Below are positions 53,621-62,359 of a stretch of 64,000 nucleotides of DNA, piece after piece; positions within the stretch are counted from its first letter, which is position 1, and the number at the start of each line of letters is the position of its first letter. The stretch spans positions 62,001 to 126,000 of the forward strand of contig NZ_JAJOZR010000012.1 in assembly GCF_021168455.1 (NCBI RefSeq), written 5' to 3'. The notes beneath the pieces are model-generated. The model made no database searches. It saw only the letters and a program-made list of their open reading frames with translations, and was not told the DNA's origin. This DNA comes from Ferranicluibacter quercicola. Lineage in GTDB: Bacteria; Pseudomonadota; Alphaproteobacteria; Rhizobiales; Rhizobiaceae. The translations under genes were made by a program, and so were the position numbers.

Positions 53621-54457
53621 TTACGCCGCCTCATCCCACGTCGGCGCGAGATGCCCCGGATTGACGATGCGGCCGTCGGGGCGGGCGAGTGCGTGGATGG
53701 CCGCCATCTCCTCGTCCGACAGCGCGAAATCGAAGATGCCGATGTTTTCGGCGAGCCGTGCTTCGGTCGCGGTCTTCGACAGGGTGATCACGCCGTCCTG
53801 CTGGATCAGCCAGCGCAGCACCACCTGTGCCGCGGTCTTGCCGTGGCGGCTGGCGATGTCGTTCAGCAGCGCCTCCTTTGGCACCCGGCCGTCGGCCATG
53901 GCGTAGTAGGCGGTGATCGACTGGCCCAGCGCGCGGGCCGTCTGCAGCACTTTCGACTGGTCGATATAGGGGTGATACTCGATCTGGTTGGTCACCAGCG
54001 GCGCCGCCGAGAGGCGGCTCGCCGCGCGCATGTCGTCTGTGTTGAAATTGCTGATGCCGATATGCCGCGTCTTGCCGGCCTTGACCGCGGCATTCAGGCC
54101 CTCGATCTGTTCTTCGAGCGGCACGGAGCTTCCGCGCGGCCAGTGCAGCAGCAGCAGATCGACATGGTCGGTCTTCAGCTTCGTCAGGCTCTCGTCCACC
54201 GACTGCGCGAAGCTCGACCGGGCGTATTTCTCCGGCCAGACCTTGGTCGTCAGAAAGATCTCGTTGCGGGCAACGCCGGACTGCTGGATCGCCGTCCCCA
54301 CCTCCGCCTCGTTGCCGTAGATCTGGGCCGTGTCCACATGGCGAAAGCCGTGCTGGATGGCCTTCGGCACGATCTGGAGAACCTCCGGTCCGGGCATGCG
54401 GAAGGTCCCGAAACCGAGCGCGGGGATCTCGGCGCCATTGGCTTTGACGATGTTCAT
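53621..54457 (-). CDS. Aldo/keto reductase (AKR, 2,5-diketo-gluconate reductase-like)
   Basis: 278 residues. The AKR tetrad is in place: Asp and Tyr in FRHVDTAQIYGNEAEVGTAI, Lys in IFLTTKVWPEKY and His in HVDLLLLHWPRG. IGISNFNTDDMRAA and LSKTATEARLAENIGIFDFA are the substrate and NADPH-binding parts. It starts MNIVKANGAEIPALGFGTFR after AGGAGACAGACCC. The length and pattern suit DkgA/DkgB-like reductases. It lies 209 bases after the second AKR gene, with the MFS gene upstream. Confidence 0.93.
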   Translation of the reverse strand: MNIVKANGAEIPALGFGTFRMPGPEVLQIVPKAIQHGFRHVDTAQIYGNEAEVGTAIQQSGVARNEIFLTTKVWPEKYARSSFAQSVDESLTKLKTDHVDLLLLHWPRGSSVPLEEQIEGLNAAVKAGKTRHIGISNFNTDDMRAASRLSAAPLVTNQIEYHPYIDQSKVLQTARALGQSITAYYAMADGRVPKEALLNDIASRHGKTAAQVVLRWLIQQDGVITLSKTATEARLAENIGIFDFALSDEEMAAIHALARPDGRIVNPGHLAPTWDEAA

Positions 54458-54666
54458 GGGTCTGTCTCCTGGGTCGAAAGAGCCCGGCCTCTGTGCGGCC
54501 AGGCGGGGAAGGGGGGTGCGCTGATCCTCCACAAGAGGATGCTGAAATCCCGCCAAGGGATTCTCCGCGCTGGTTTTCCGGTCGGCCAACGCGCCGTCCG
54601 GAGAGAGATGTAATGGGACCGGGCCGCGGAAGGTTCCCATAAAGGCCGGCCCCTGCGGAAACCGGA

Positions 54667-55704
54667 TCACGCGGTCAGCGGTGGATCCAGCCGGGCGAAG
54701 CCTTCCTGCCTGCGATAGGGGAAATGCGGATAGGGTGCCGTCACCGTGCTTGCCGCATCCAGAACACGAATCTGCTCGGCGCTGAGCTGCCAGCCGATGG
54801 CGCCGAGATTGTCGAGAAGCTGTGCCTCGTTGCGGGCGCCGAGGATGACGGAGGCGACCGTCGGGCGTTGCAGCAGCCAGTTGATCGCCACCTGCGGCAC
54901 GGTCCTGCCCGTCTCCTTCGCCACCGCATCCAGCGCATCGATCACGCGATAAAGGTGATCGTCCTCGACCGGTGGCCCGAACGCCGCGGTCGCGTGCAGG
55001 CGGCTCGTTTCCGGCACCGGCCGGTCGCGGCCGATCCTGCCCGTCAGGCGACCCCAGCCGAGCGGGCTCCAAACGAGGGCGCCGAGCCCCTGATCCTTGC
55101 CGAGCGGCATGAGATCCCATTCGTAGTCGCGGCCGAGGAGGGAGTAGTAGACCTGGTTTGCGACATAGCGCGGCCAGCCATGTTTTTCGGCGACGGCGAG
55201 GGACTTCATGATCTGCCAGCCGGCAAAGTTGGAAATACCGACATAGCGCAGCTTGCCCGCCCGCACGAGCAGGTCGAGCGTGGCCAGAACCTCCTCGACC
55301 GGCGTCGACGCGTCGAAGGCGTGCAGCTGGAAAATGTCGATCACGTCGGTTCCGAGCCGTTGCAGGGCGGCGTCGACGCTGCGGATCAGCCGGCTGCGCG
55401 AGGTTCCCGCCGCGTTCGGGCCGTCTCCCATCGGCAGGCCGGCCTTGGTCGAGATCAGCACCTTGTCGCGCCGTCCCTTGATGGCCGCACCCAGAACCGT
55501 CTCGGAGGCTCCGTTGGAATAGACATCGGCTGTGTCGAACAGCGTGACGCCCGCGTCCAGGCAGATATCGACCAGTCTGCACGCTTCGGTCTCGCCGGCC
55601 GTGCCCCAGGCGCCGAACAGGGGGCCGGAGCCGCCGAAGGTGCCAGCGCCGAAGCTGAGCACGGGAACGTTCAGGCCGGATCGGCCGAGGGTGCGGTGGT
55701 CCAT
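54667..55704 (-). CDS. Aldo/keto reductase (YajO/Tas-type)
   Basis: 345 residues with the AKR tetrad in LFDTADVYSNGASETVLGAA (Asp and Tyr), VLISTKAGLPMG (Lys) and IDIFQLHAFDASTPVEE (His, as L-H-A-F-D). The N-terminus MDHRTLGRSGLNVPVLSFGA is typical of the long AKR types. The C-terminal TVASVILGARNEAQLLDNLG binds NADPH. AAGGA precedes ATG 55704. The MFS gene stop lies 26 bases upstream, so the two are in one unit. Confidence 0.93.
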   Translation of the reverse strand: MDHRTLGRSGLNVPVLSFGAGTFGGSGPLFGAWGTAGETEACRLVDICLDAGVTLFDTADVYSNGASETVLGAAIKGRRDKVLISTKAGLPMGDGPNAAGTSRSRLIRSVDAALQRLGTDVIDIFQLHAFDASTPVEEVLATLDLLVRAGKLRYVGISNFAGWQIMKSLAVAEKHGWPRYVANQVYYSLLGRDYEWDLMPLGKDQGLGALVWSPLGWGRLTGRIGRDRPVPETSRLHATAAFGPPVEDDHLYRVIDALDAVAKETGRTVPQVAINWLLQRPTVASVILGARNEAQLLDNLGAIGWQLSAEQIRVLDAASTVTAPYPHFPYRRQEGFARLDPPLTA

Positions 55705-55730
55705 GGAGGTTGTCCTTTCGAAAGGGGAAG

Positions 55731-56915
55731 TCAGGCGCAAGCGGGCTTCAGCGTCTTTTCGCGTCCGTCGAGCGATGCGCTGATAACCGTCAGCCCCAGC
55801 GCGCCCAGCACCATCAGCGCGCCGACCCAGGGCGTGGCCCCGAGCCCCAGCGCGGAGGCGACGGTGAGGCCGCCGATCCAGGCGCCGGCGGCGATGCCGA
55901 GGTTGAAGGCGGCGATATTCAGCGCCGAGGCGACATCGACGGCGGCCGGGCGGTGCTGGCGCGCCAGTTCCACCACGTAAAGCTGCAGGCCGGGCACGGT
56001 GGCGAAGGAGAGGAAGCCGAGCGCGGTCAGCGTGACGAGGGCAGGAATGGTGGCACTGGCCGTGAAGGTGAGGAGCAGCAGAACCAGCGCCTGGGCCGCG
56101 AAGAGAACGGCGAGCGCCTTGACCGGATGGCGGTTGGCGAGCCGCCCCCCGGCAAGGTTGCCGGCCGCGATCGCCAGCCCGTAGAGCACCAGCACGAGGC
56201 TGACGGCGGAGGCGGACAGGCCGGTGATCTCTTCGAGCAGCGGCGCGAGATAGGTGAAGGTGACGAAGGTCCCGCCATAGCCGAGCGCCGTCATGCCGAA
56301 GACGAGGAGCAGGCGGCCGCTGCCGAGAACCTTCACCTGGTCGAGGATCCGGGCCGGCGGGCTGGAGGGCAGATGGGCCGGCAGCAGCAGCGCGATGGCG
56401 GCCAGGGCGATGAACCCGAGACCGGCCACGGCCAAGAAGGTAGCGCGCCAGCCAAAAGTCTGCCCGATCAGCGTGCCGAGGGGCACGCCGGTGACGATGG
56501 CGACCGTCAGGCCCATGAACATCATGGAGATGGCCGAAGCCCGCCGGTTCTCCGGCACCAGCCCCGCCGCAATCGTCGCGCCGACGGAAAAGAACACGCC
56601 ATGCGCAAAGGCCGAGAGGACACGCGCGACAAGGAGGAGACCATAGCCGGGCGAGACCGCCGCCAGCCCGTTGCCGACGATGAAGAGCGCCATCAGCCCG
56701 AGCAGCAGCGGTTTGCGCCCGATGCGCCCGGTCAGCGCGGTGAGGATCGGCGCGCCGAAGGTGACGCCGAGTGCATAGATCGAGACGATGAGACCGGCCA
56801 TCGGCAGGGTGATGCCGAGGTCGCGGGCGACCGTCGGCAACAGGCCGACGATCACGAATTCGGTGGTTCCGATCGCGTAGGCCGCAATCGTCAGGGCGAA
56901 GAGAGCAAGGGGCAC
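55731..56915 (-). CDS. MFS transporter (DHA1, NepI/AraJ-like)
   Basis: 394 residues with 12 predicted transmembrane helices. MPLALFALTIAAYAIGTTEF then VIVGLLPTVARDLGITLPMA is the DHA1 start; the loop 2-3 motif reads GRIGRKPLLLGLMALF. Members export sugars, purine nucleosides or drugs. It is the first gene of the MFS-AKR-AKR unit and divergent from the LysR regulator, which probably controls it. Confidence 0.92.
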   Translation of the reverse strand: MPLALFALTIAAYAIGTTEFVIVGLLPTVARDLGITLPMAGLIVSIYALGVTFGAPILTALTGRIGRKPLLLGLMALFIVGNGLAAVSPGYGLLLVARVLSAFAHGVFFSVGATIAAGLVPENRRASAISMMFMGLTVAIVTGVPLGTLIGQTFGWRATFLAVAGLGFIALAAIALLLPAHLPSSPPARILDQVKVLGSGRLLLVFGMTALGYGGTFVTFTYLAPLLEEITGLSASAVSLVLVLYGLAIAAGNLAGGRLANRHPVKALAVLFAAQALVLLLLTFTASATIPALVTLTALGFLSFATVPGLQLYVVELARQHRPAAVDVASALNIAAFNLGIAAGAWIGGLTVASALGLGATPWVGALMVLGALGLTVISASLDGREKTLKPACA

Positions 56916-57011
56916 AGGCAGCCTCCGTGAGGTGGGAAAGGGGTGCGCGGCGATGGCGTTTCGGAGCCGGCCGCTGATCTGACGACGATATAGACGCTGC
57001 CCGCTTGTGCG

Positions 57012-57033
57012 ATAATCCGGCCTATCGGATAAT
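57012..57033. promoter_or_regulatory. Inverted repeat between the MFS and lysR-type genes
   Basis: ATAATCCG-GCCTAT-CGGATAAT, an almost perfect inverted repeat (one mismatch per arm) centred between the divergent starts at 56915 and 57066. The size and position suit a LysR-type recognition site. Confidence 0.55.
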
Positions 57034-57065
57034 CACCTGTGATTTGAATTCATGAGCGGTGACCC

Positions 57066-58004
57066 ATGGACAACAGAGCGGGCGAGATGGAGGTCTTCGT
57101 GGCGGCGGTGGAGGGCGGCGGCTTTTCGGCCGCCGGCCGCCGGCTCGGCCTGTCGCCCTCGGCGGTCAGCAAGCTCGTTGCAAGGCTGGAGGACCGGCTG
57201 GGAACGCGGCTTCTGGTGCGCACCACCCGCACGCTGCAGCCGACGCCGGAGGGCGCGCTCTATCTGGCGCGCGCCCGCACCATCCTCGCCGAGATCAACG
57301 AGACGGAGCGCCTGATCGCCAGCGGCACGCAGGCCGTGCCGCGCGGCGTGTTGCGGGTCAGCGCGCTGATGGCCTTTGCCGAGCGCTTCATCCTGCCGCT
57401 GATCGGCGAGTTCCACAGCCTCTATCCGCATGTCCTCATCGATCTGTCGCTCAGCGACGATGTGGTGGATCTCGTCGGCGATCGCACCGATATCGCCATC
57501 CGGTCCTCCGGGGCCCTTCGCGATTCCTCCCTGAAGACGCGGAAACTGCTCGACAGCCACCGCCTGCTGGTGGCCTCGCCGGCCTATCTCGCCCGGCACG
57601 GCACGCCGCAGGTGCCGGCCGATCTCGCCCGCCACGCCTGCATGGGCTTCAACATTCCGGGCATGCGGGCGGAATGGCCGTTTCTCGACCCGGCGACCGG
57701 CGAGACGATCCGGCGGCCGTTCGAGCCGGCGGTTCTCGTCAATGCCGGCTTCATCATGCGCCGGCTCTGCCTCGATGGCGTCGGCATCGGCCGCATCGGC
57801 GCCTTCCACATCCAGCCGGATGTCGATGCCGGCCGCCTCGTGCCGCTGCTGCAGGCGCACCGCCCGGCCGATCGCGAAACGATCCACGCCGTCTTCGCCA
57901 GCCATGAACACCTCGCCGCGCGCATCCGCGCCTTCATCGATTTTCTCGTCGCCCGCATCGATCCGGTCGGCGGCGTCCTGCCCGAAGACGGCCCGACCCC
58001 TTGA
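57066..58004 (+). CDS. LysR-family transcriptional regulator
   Basis: 312 residues. The winged HTH (residues 6-65) has EMEVFVAAVEGGGFSAAGRR then LGLSPSAVSKLVARLEDRLG; a linker helix follows, then the periplasmic-binding-like effector domain (about 90-300: LRVSALMAFAERFILPLIGE, DRTDIAIRSSGALRDSSLKT, MRRLCLDGVGIGRIGAF). It probably controls the divergent MFS and aldo/keto reductase genes through the palindrome at 57012-57033. The inducer is unknown. Confidence 0.94.
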   Translation: MDNRAGEMEVFVAAVEGGGFSAAGRRLGLSPSAVSKLVARLEDRLGTRLLVRTTRTLQPTPEGALYLARARTILAEINETERLIASGTQAVPRGVLRVSALMAFAERFILPLIGEFHSLYPHVLIDLSLSDDVVDLVGDRTDIAIRSSGALRDSSLKTRKLLDSHRLLVASPAYLARHGTPQVPADLARHACMGFNIPGMRAEWPFLDPATGETIRRPFEPAVLVNAGFIMRRLCLDGVGIGRIGAFHIQPDVDAGRLVPLLQAHRPADRETIHAVFASHEHLAARIRAFIDFLVARIDPVGGVLPEDGPTP

Positions 58005-58153
58005 GACGCGTCCTCTGCCACCTTACGTCAGCCCGTCGTCGCCGCCGCGCACCGGTCGCGTGCGAAAAACGGCGCGTCATCGACGCCGCCGGTGCCCCGC
58101 CGTCTTGACAGACGAACCGCTCCGGCCTCCGATAGGGGCAGGAGGAGCGTTCG

Positions 58154-59008
58154 ATGTCCGCAAGGAAACGTGCTTCCATGTCCAAGAGTCCCTCCGCAAC
58201 ATCGCCTGCATCGCCGCGTGCCGCGCCGCGCCGGATGTCGCTGACGCCGGAGCTGGTGGCGCTCTGTTATCGCGAGGAGGAAGATCCCGGGCTGAACGCG
58301 CGGTGGACGCCGATGGAGGACGAGGATTACCGGGCGCTCGCCCTTACACTCGATGCGCAATCCGGCGGCGCGCCGCTCTGGGTCTTTGCCTATGGCTCGC
58401 TGATCTGGAAGCCGGAATTCTCTTCGGTGGAAAGCCGCCGCGCCACCGCCTATGGCTGGCACCGCGCCTTTTCGCTGAAGATCGACCGCTGGCGCGGCTC
58501 GCGCGCGGCGCCGGGGCTGATGATGGCGCTGGAGCGGGGCGGCCGCTGCGACGGCGTCATCTACCGTCTGGCCGACGACGACCGCATCGCCCAGATCGAG
58601 CGCCTGCTGCGCCGCGAGCTCTCCGCCCGCGAAACCGTCTCCACCGTCCGCTGGATGCCGGTCAGCACGCTGGAAGGGCCCGTCAAGGTGCTGGGTTTCT
58701 GGCTCGGATCGACCGGCCACGACGCCGTCTCCCGCCTGCCGCTCGAAGAGGTCGCCCGCATCCTCGCCCGCGCCTGCGGCCATGTCGGCTCCTGCGCCGA
58801 ATATCTCTACAACACCGTCCTCCACCTCGAAGCCGTCGGCATCCGCGACCGCAACCTCTGGCGCCTCCAGGCCCTGGTCGCCGACGAGATCCGCAACCTC
58901 CACGGCCACCCTTCCGCGCCGCAAGCCCTGCGCGGGGAAGCGAAGGCCGCGCTGGAGGCGGCGCCCATGGCGAAGATCGATGGCGAAAAGGCGCGCGATC
59001 CGGTTTGA
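58154..59008 (+). CDS. Gamma-glutamylcyclotransferase, ChaC-like
   Basis: 284 residues. The cyclotransferase fold begins LWVFAYGSLIWKPEFSSVES (the Y-G-S-L substrate loop) and has the catalytic glutamate in IERLLRRELSARETV. A Ser/Ala/Pro-rich N-terminal extension of about 40 residues precedes it. ChaC-type enzymes degrade glutathione to 5-oxoproline and Cys-Gly. ATG 58154 is preceded by GGAGGAG. An in-frame ATG 8 codons later is also possible. Confidence 0.9.
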   Translation: MSARKRASMSKSPSATSPASPRAAPRRMSLTPELVALCYREEEDPGLNARWTPMEDEDYRALALTLDAQSGGAPLWVFAYGSLIWKPEFSSVESRRATAYGWHRAFSLKIDRWRGSRAAPGLMMALERGGRCDGVIYRLADDDRIAQIERLLRRELSARETVSTVRWMPVSTLEGPVKVLGFWLGSTGHDAVSRLPLEEVARILARACGHVGSCAEYLYNTVLHLEAVGIRDRNLWRLQALVADEIRNLHGHPSAPQALRGEAKAALEAAPMAKIDGEKARDPV

Positions 59009-59245
59009 GCGCGGCAATTCGCTTTTAGAGGATGACGTACCATCCATCCCCGTCATTCCGGCCTTGAGCCGGAATCCCGTGTATCGGGAATGTGTTATAG
59101 ACGATGTAGGAGGAAGGACGTCGGAATCCTGGTCTCTAAAGACCGTTTGGTGGATTTTGGGCCTCCGCCCACCCTTGATAATCCTAACCTGAACAGTTGA
59201 TGGAGGCCGTGAACCCGGGCCTTGAGGCACAGGATGAGGCTCGCC

Positions 59246-59745
59246 ATGATGCAACCTGTTTCTATCGGATGCGATGTCGCCAAGGCTTATCTTAATATCG
59301 CCGACGGTCAGACCAAGGATGGAGATCCGCATGCACAATGCAAAACCTGGCATTGGCGAATGGCTCGATACGCTTGCCGGGCGCGATGTCGTCATCATCT
59401 TGGAAGCGACAGAACGCTATGACAGATTCCTGCGCGAGCCGCTGGACGAGCGCGGTACTCTGTATTCCCGCGCTAATCCCGCAAGAGCCCGCGAATTTGC
59501 CAGGGCCATCGGCAGATGGTTAAGACCGACGGGGTCGATGCGTAGATGCTGGCGTGGATAGGAAAAACACCTTCGCCCCTCTCAGCAGAAGGGTCGATCC
59601 AGCCCGGCAACGGCTGAAAAGCTTGAATACGCGGCGGGATCAACTGGTCGCACTGCGTGAGTAGTGGCGCCTTCGCCTCGCCCGCAAAATGCTGACAATC
59701 GCAAATGCCACCATAAGGGATAAAACTCCATTCAAAGCAGCTTAA
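59246..59745 (+). pseudogene. IS110-family transposase remnant
   Basis: Broken into frames. The start MMQPVSIGCDVAKAYLNIAD matches the DEDD (RuvC-like) N-terminus of IS110 transposases. A frame change near 59325 leads to GIGEWLDTLAGRDVVIILEA followed by TERYDRFLREPLDE. A second change near 59520 leads to K-T-D-G-V-D-A, a TAG stop at 59543-59545, and M-L-A-W-I-G, the family's KTDxxDAxMLAxxG element. The remainder keeps RRDQLVALRE and the final RKMLTIANATIRDKTPF. The middle, including the C-terminal Transposase_20 serine domain, is missing, so an internal deletion occurred. It cannot move by itself. Confidence 0.85.
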
Positions 59746-59932
59746 ACCGATCCTGACGATACAGTTGCCAGCCGTTCACGTCCGTAAGATGAAACGAATC
59801 TTTTGACCTGACGGACGTCAGGTCGCGGCATTCCAGCTCAAGGCCGGAATGCCTGGTCGGTCCTTCAAAATCGCACGGTTGCAGAACGAATTTGCGTGGC
59901 TTTCGCTTTTGACCGTAACGGCAGTCATCAGA

Positions 59933-60271
59933 TCAGGCATCTTCCGTCGCAGCCTCCGCCAGCACTTCGGCGGCCCACTGATTGAGGCTCTTGCCGGCGA
60001 GTGCTGCCGCGCGGGCGGCCTTGGCGTGGATCTCGGGATCGACGCGGAACATCATGCGGCCGGAATAGGGTTTTTGCGGGTCCTTGCCGGCCTTGGCGCA
60101 GGTCTCGATATAGTCGTCCACGGCGTCGTGGAACGCGGCTTTCAGGTCGGAGACCGTGTCTGCGTGAAATCCGACGCCATCGGTGATGCCGGCGAGACGG
60201 CCGAAGAAGATCTCGTCCTCGGCATCATATTCCACCCGCGCGAAATAGCCCTTGTGCGACATGACGTTCAT
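59933..60271 (-). CDS. hicB: HicB-type antitoxin
   Basis: 112 residues. The partial RNase-H-like HicB domain (about 6-65: YFARVEYDAEDEIFFGRLAG, FHADTVSDLKAAFHDAVDDY) is followed by a ribbon-helix-helix DNA-binding end (MMFRVDPEIHAKAARAAALA, SLNQWAAEVL). It should neutralise HicA and repress the operon. It overlaps hicA by four bases. Confidence 0.93.
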   Translation of the reverse strand: MNVMSHKGYFARVEYDAEDEIFFGRLAGITDGVGFHADTVSDLKAAFHDAVDDYIETCAKAGKDPQKPYSGRMMFRVDPEIHAKAARAAALAGKSLNQWAAEVLAEAATEDA

Positions 60272-60504
60272 GGTTGACCTCCCATACGCTTGATAAAATC
60301 ACGCGCCGCTCGAACCTGATAGCGCTTGGCTTCCTTCTCCGGATGCGGACGGTGAAAGCTTTCGATCTCGGACCCGCAGACGAACCTTACACGGGACCCC
60401 GATCCTTCGAGAACCTTGCAGCCGAGCGCGATCAGCAGTGCTTCGATATCCGCCCATGCGATCGTTCCGGACACGGGGTCCGCGAGAACGGCCTGCAGGA
60501 TCAT
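60268..60504 (-). CDS. hicA: HicA-type toxin
   Basis: 78 residues with a double-stranded RNA-binding-like fold: TIAWADIEALLIALGCKV, GSRVRFVCGSEIESFHRPHP with the catalytic histidine, and AKRYQVRAARDFIKRMG. HicA cleaves mRNA. Homologues usually have about 8 more residues before ILQAVLADP; the codons upstream (R-N-D-R-H-R) look homologous but have no ATG, GTG or TTG, so the start is placed at ATG 60504. It begins 56 bases after the cytochrome stop. Confidence 0.9.
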   Translation of the reverse strand: MILQAVLADPVSGTIAWADIEALLIALGCKVLEGSGSRVRFVCGSEIESFHRPHPEKEAKRYQVRAARDFIKRMGGQP

Positions 60505-60539
60505 GCGATGCCGGTCGTTCCTGCCGCATCCTGGCTTGT

Positions 60540-60558
60540 GCTTGCACTTTCTGCAAGC
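60540..60558. promoter_or_regulatory. Palindrome upstream of hicA
   Basis: GCTTGCA-CTTTC-TGCAAGC, a perfect 7-bp inverted repeat directly upstream of hicA, overlapping the end of the cytochrome gene region. It is a candidate HicB operator; a terminator role is less likely as no T-run follows. Confidence 0.5.
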
Positions 60559-60559
60559 G

Positions 60560-61474
60560 CTACCGCGCCGGCACCGCCTTCAGATAGGCGGCGATTGCCT
60601 CGCGGTCGGCGGCGGGGAGTTTGGCGATGTTCTGCAAGACCTCGGCCATGGAGCCGCCGGCGCTGTCGAAATCCGGGGTGAAGCCGGTTTCGAGATAGGT
60701 GGCGATGTCGGCTTCCGACCAGGCGGCGATGGCCTTCGAGCCGGGCGTGATGTTGGGGATCTGCCCCTCGCCGTCCGGGTTTGGCGCGCCGGCGAGCCAG
60801 AGGTCGGTTCGGAAGCCGCCGAGCGCGTTGCGCGGCGTGTGGCATTCGCCGCAATGGCCGGGGCCCTCGACGAGATACTGGCCGCGCACCAGCTTCGCAT
60901 TCGCCTGATCGACCGGCACGCGCGGCTTGTCGCTGTAGAAGAGCAGCTTCCAGCCGCCGAGCGACGCCCTGATATCGTAGGGGAACGGCAGGTCGTGCGG
61001 CGGGGCGACGTTTTCGCTCTTCGGCAGGGTCTTGATGTAGCCGAACAGGTCGTTGAGGTCCGTCGGCGTCAGCCGGGCATAGGAGCCGTAGGGAAAGGAC
61101 GGGTAGAGATGCTCGCCATCCGGGCCGACGCCGCGCGTCATGGCATCGCCGAACTGGGCGAGCGTCCAGCGGCCGATGCCGGCGGCCTCGTCGGTGGAGA
61201 TATTGGGCACATGGAAGGTGCCGAACGGGCTTTTGAGTGGGAGGCCGCCGCTCAGCACCAGCTTGGCGTCACCCTGCGCGCCCGGTGCGGCGTGGCAGCT
61301 GGTGCAGCCGCCGGCCCAGAACACCTGCTCGCCTTTCGCGAGATCCGGCGCGCCGAGCCCGTCCCAATGTGCGGCCGGCCAGCGCTCGGGCTTGGTAACG
61401 AACCAGGCGCCGCCCGCGACCACGACGCCGAGGAAGAGGACGGTCGAGACGAGTTTGCGCGCGCGACGGGCCAT
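60560..61474 (-). CDS. Diheme cytochrome c
   Basis: 304 residues. An N-terminal uncleaved or signal helix (VSTVLFLGVVVAGGAWF) exports the protein. Two heme c sites: CTSCH near residue 57 and CGECH near residue 206, each with a downstream candidate Met ligand in the loops around FHVPNISTDE and GQIPNITPG. The pattern matches the diheme subunits of alcohol/gluconate-type membrane dehydrogenases, but no dehydrogenase is next to it. The cytochrome c' gene lies about 250 bases upstream on the same strand. Confidence 0.92.
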   Translation of the reverse strand: MARRARKLVSTVLFLGVVVAGGAWFVTKPERWPAAHWDGLGAPDLAKGEQVFWAGGCTSCHAAPGAQGDAKLVLSGGLPLKSPFGTFHVPNISTDEAAGIGRWTLAQFGDAMTRGVGPDGEHLYPSFPYGSYARLTPTDLNDLFGYIKTLPKSENVAPPHDLPFPYDIRASLGGWKLLFYSDKPRVPVDQANAKLVRGQYLVEGPGHCGECHTPRNALGGFRTDLWLAGAPNPDGEGQIPNITPGSKAIAAWSEADIATYLETGFTPDFDSAGGSMAEVLQNIAKLPAADREAIAAYLKAVPAR

Positions 61475-61726
61475 GCGGCGGCTCCTTGTTGTCAGAGGCT
61501 GTCAGGTTCGATCTGTTCGGTTGCGCCGGCCGTTTCGGGATCGCCGGTTCCGCCGATCCCTGACGAACGCCACAGCGCCGGGCCAGACCCCGACCACCCG
61601 GCCGACGGGACTGGGCAACCGGTTCTCCGGCGACGTCTGGCCTTGCCGGATGCCGGCGGCCTCCCGCGCGGGCGCGGACTGCCGTAATCGGCAAAGGCAG
61701 GGCGGAGGTTCGTCCCGGTCTACCGC

Positions 61727-62161
61727 TTACTTCTTGACGCGGTAGACCTGATGACAGTCGCCGCAATGGGGGCCGAGCTTGCCGAGCGCGGCACCCACGC
61801 CGGCCGGATCGGCGGGCAGCTGCGCCAGCAGCGTGTCGGCATCCGCACCGAGGCTCGCGGCCTTGGCGTCGAAATCAGCCTTGTTCTCCCAAATCTTCGG
61901 GCTCGCCTCGGAATTGGCTTCCGACCCCGCCGGGAACTGATTCGGAAACGCCTTGATGCTGGTGCTGATCGCGGTCAGCGACGCCTTCACCACGTCGGCA
62001 TCATAGGGCTTCTGGCCCTTGGCGATGGCCGAGAGCGCGCCCATGGAGCCGCCGATCTTCTTCATCAGGCCTTCGCGCACCTCTTGCGGCTCGGCGGCCG
62101 TCACGGCACCGGCGGCAAGGCCTGCCAGCGCCGCGGCGAGAAACAGGGTTCTCAGTTTCAT
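61727..62161 (-). CDS. Cytochrome c'-family protein
   Basis: 144 residues. A signal peptide (LRTLFLAAALAGLAAGAVTA) is followed by a four-helix bundle: EVREGLMKKIGGSMGALSAI, PYDADVVKASLTAISTSIKA, and the C-terminal heme motif CGDCH in LGKLGPHCGDCHQVYRVKK. Cytochromes c' are periplasmic and bind NO or CO. The start is ATG 62161 after AGAGG; longer codons upstream are not protein-like. It probably forms an electron-transfer pair with the diheme cytochrome. Confidence 0.93.
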   Translation of the reverse strand: MKLRTLFLAAALAGLAAGAVTAAEPQEVREGLMKKIGGSMGALSAIAKGQKPYDADVVKASLTAISTSIKAFPNQFPAGSEANSEASPKIWENKADFDAKAASLGADADTLLAQLPADPAGVGAALGKLGPHCGDCHQVYRVKK

Positions 62162-62359
62162 GGGAGTCCTCTCTGGTGGCGACGCCCGTTGCAGGCGCCC
62201 GTTCCGACATGCGTGACCGACGGACATGGCCCGATCCCGCCCGACCGATGTCAGGCCGGAATCCGGTCATTTCGTCGCAGGCATCTTGGCATCTTCCCGC
62301 CGCGGTGAAAGTAAAATTTTCGCGACATTTCAAGCCCGCAACAGGCGATGGACAGGTTG

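Noticed and set aside
55731..56930. Plus-strand frame (about 400 residues) antisense to the MFS transporter
   Set aside because: Extremely rich in Gln, Arg, Glu, Gly and Asp, the typical reverse image of a hydrophobic membrane protein gene.
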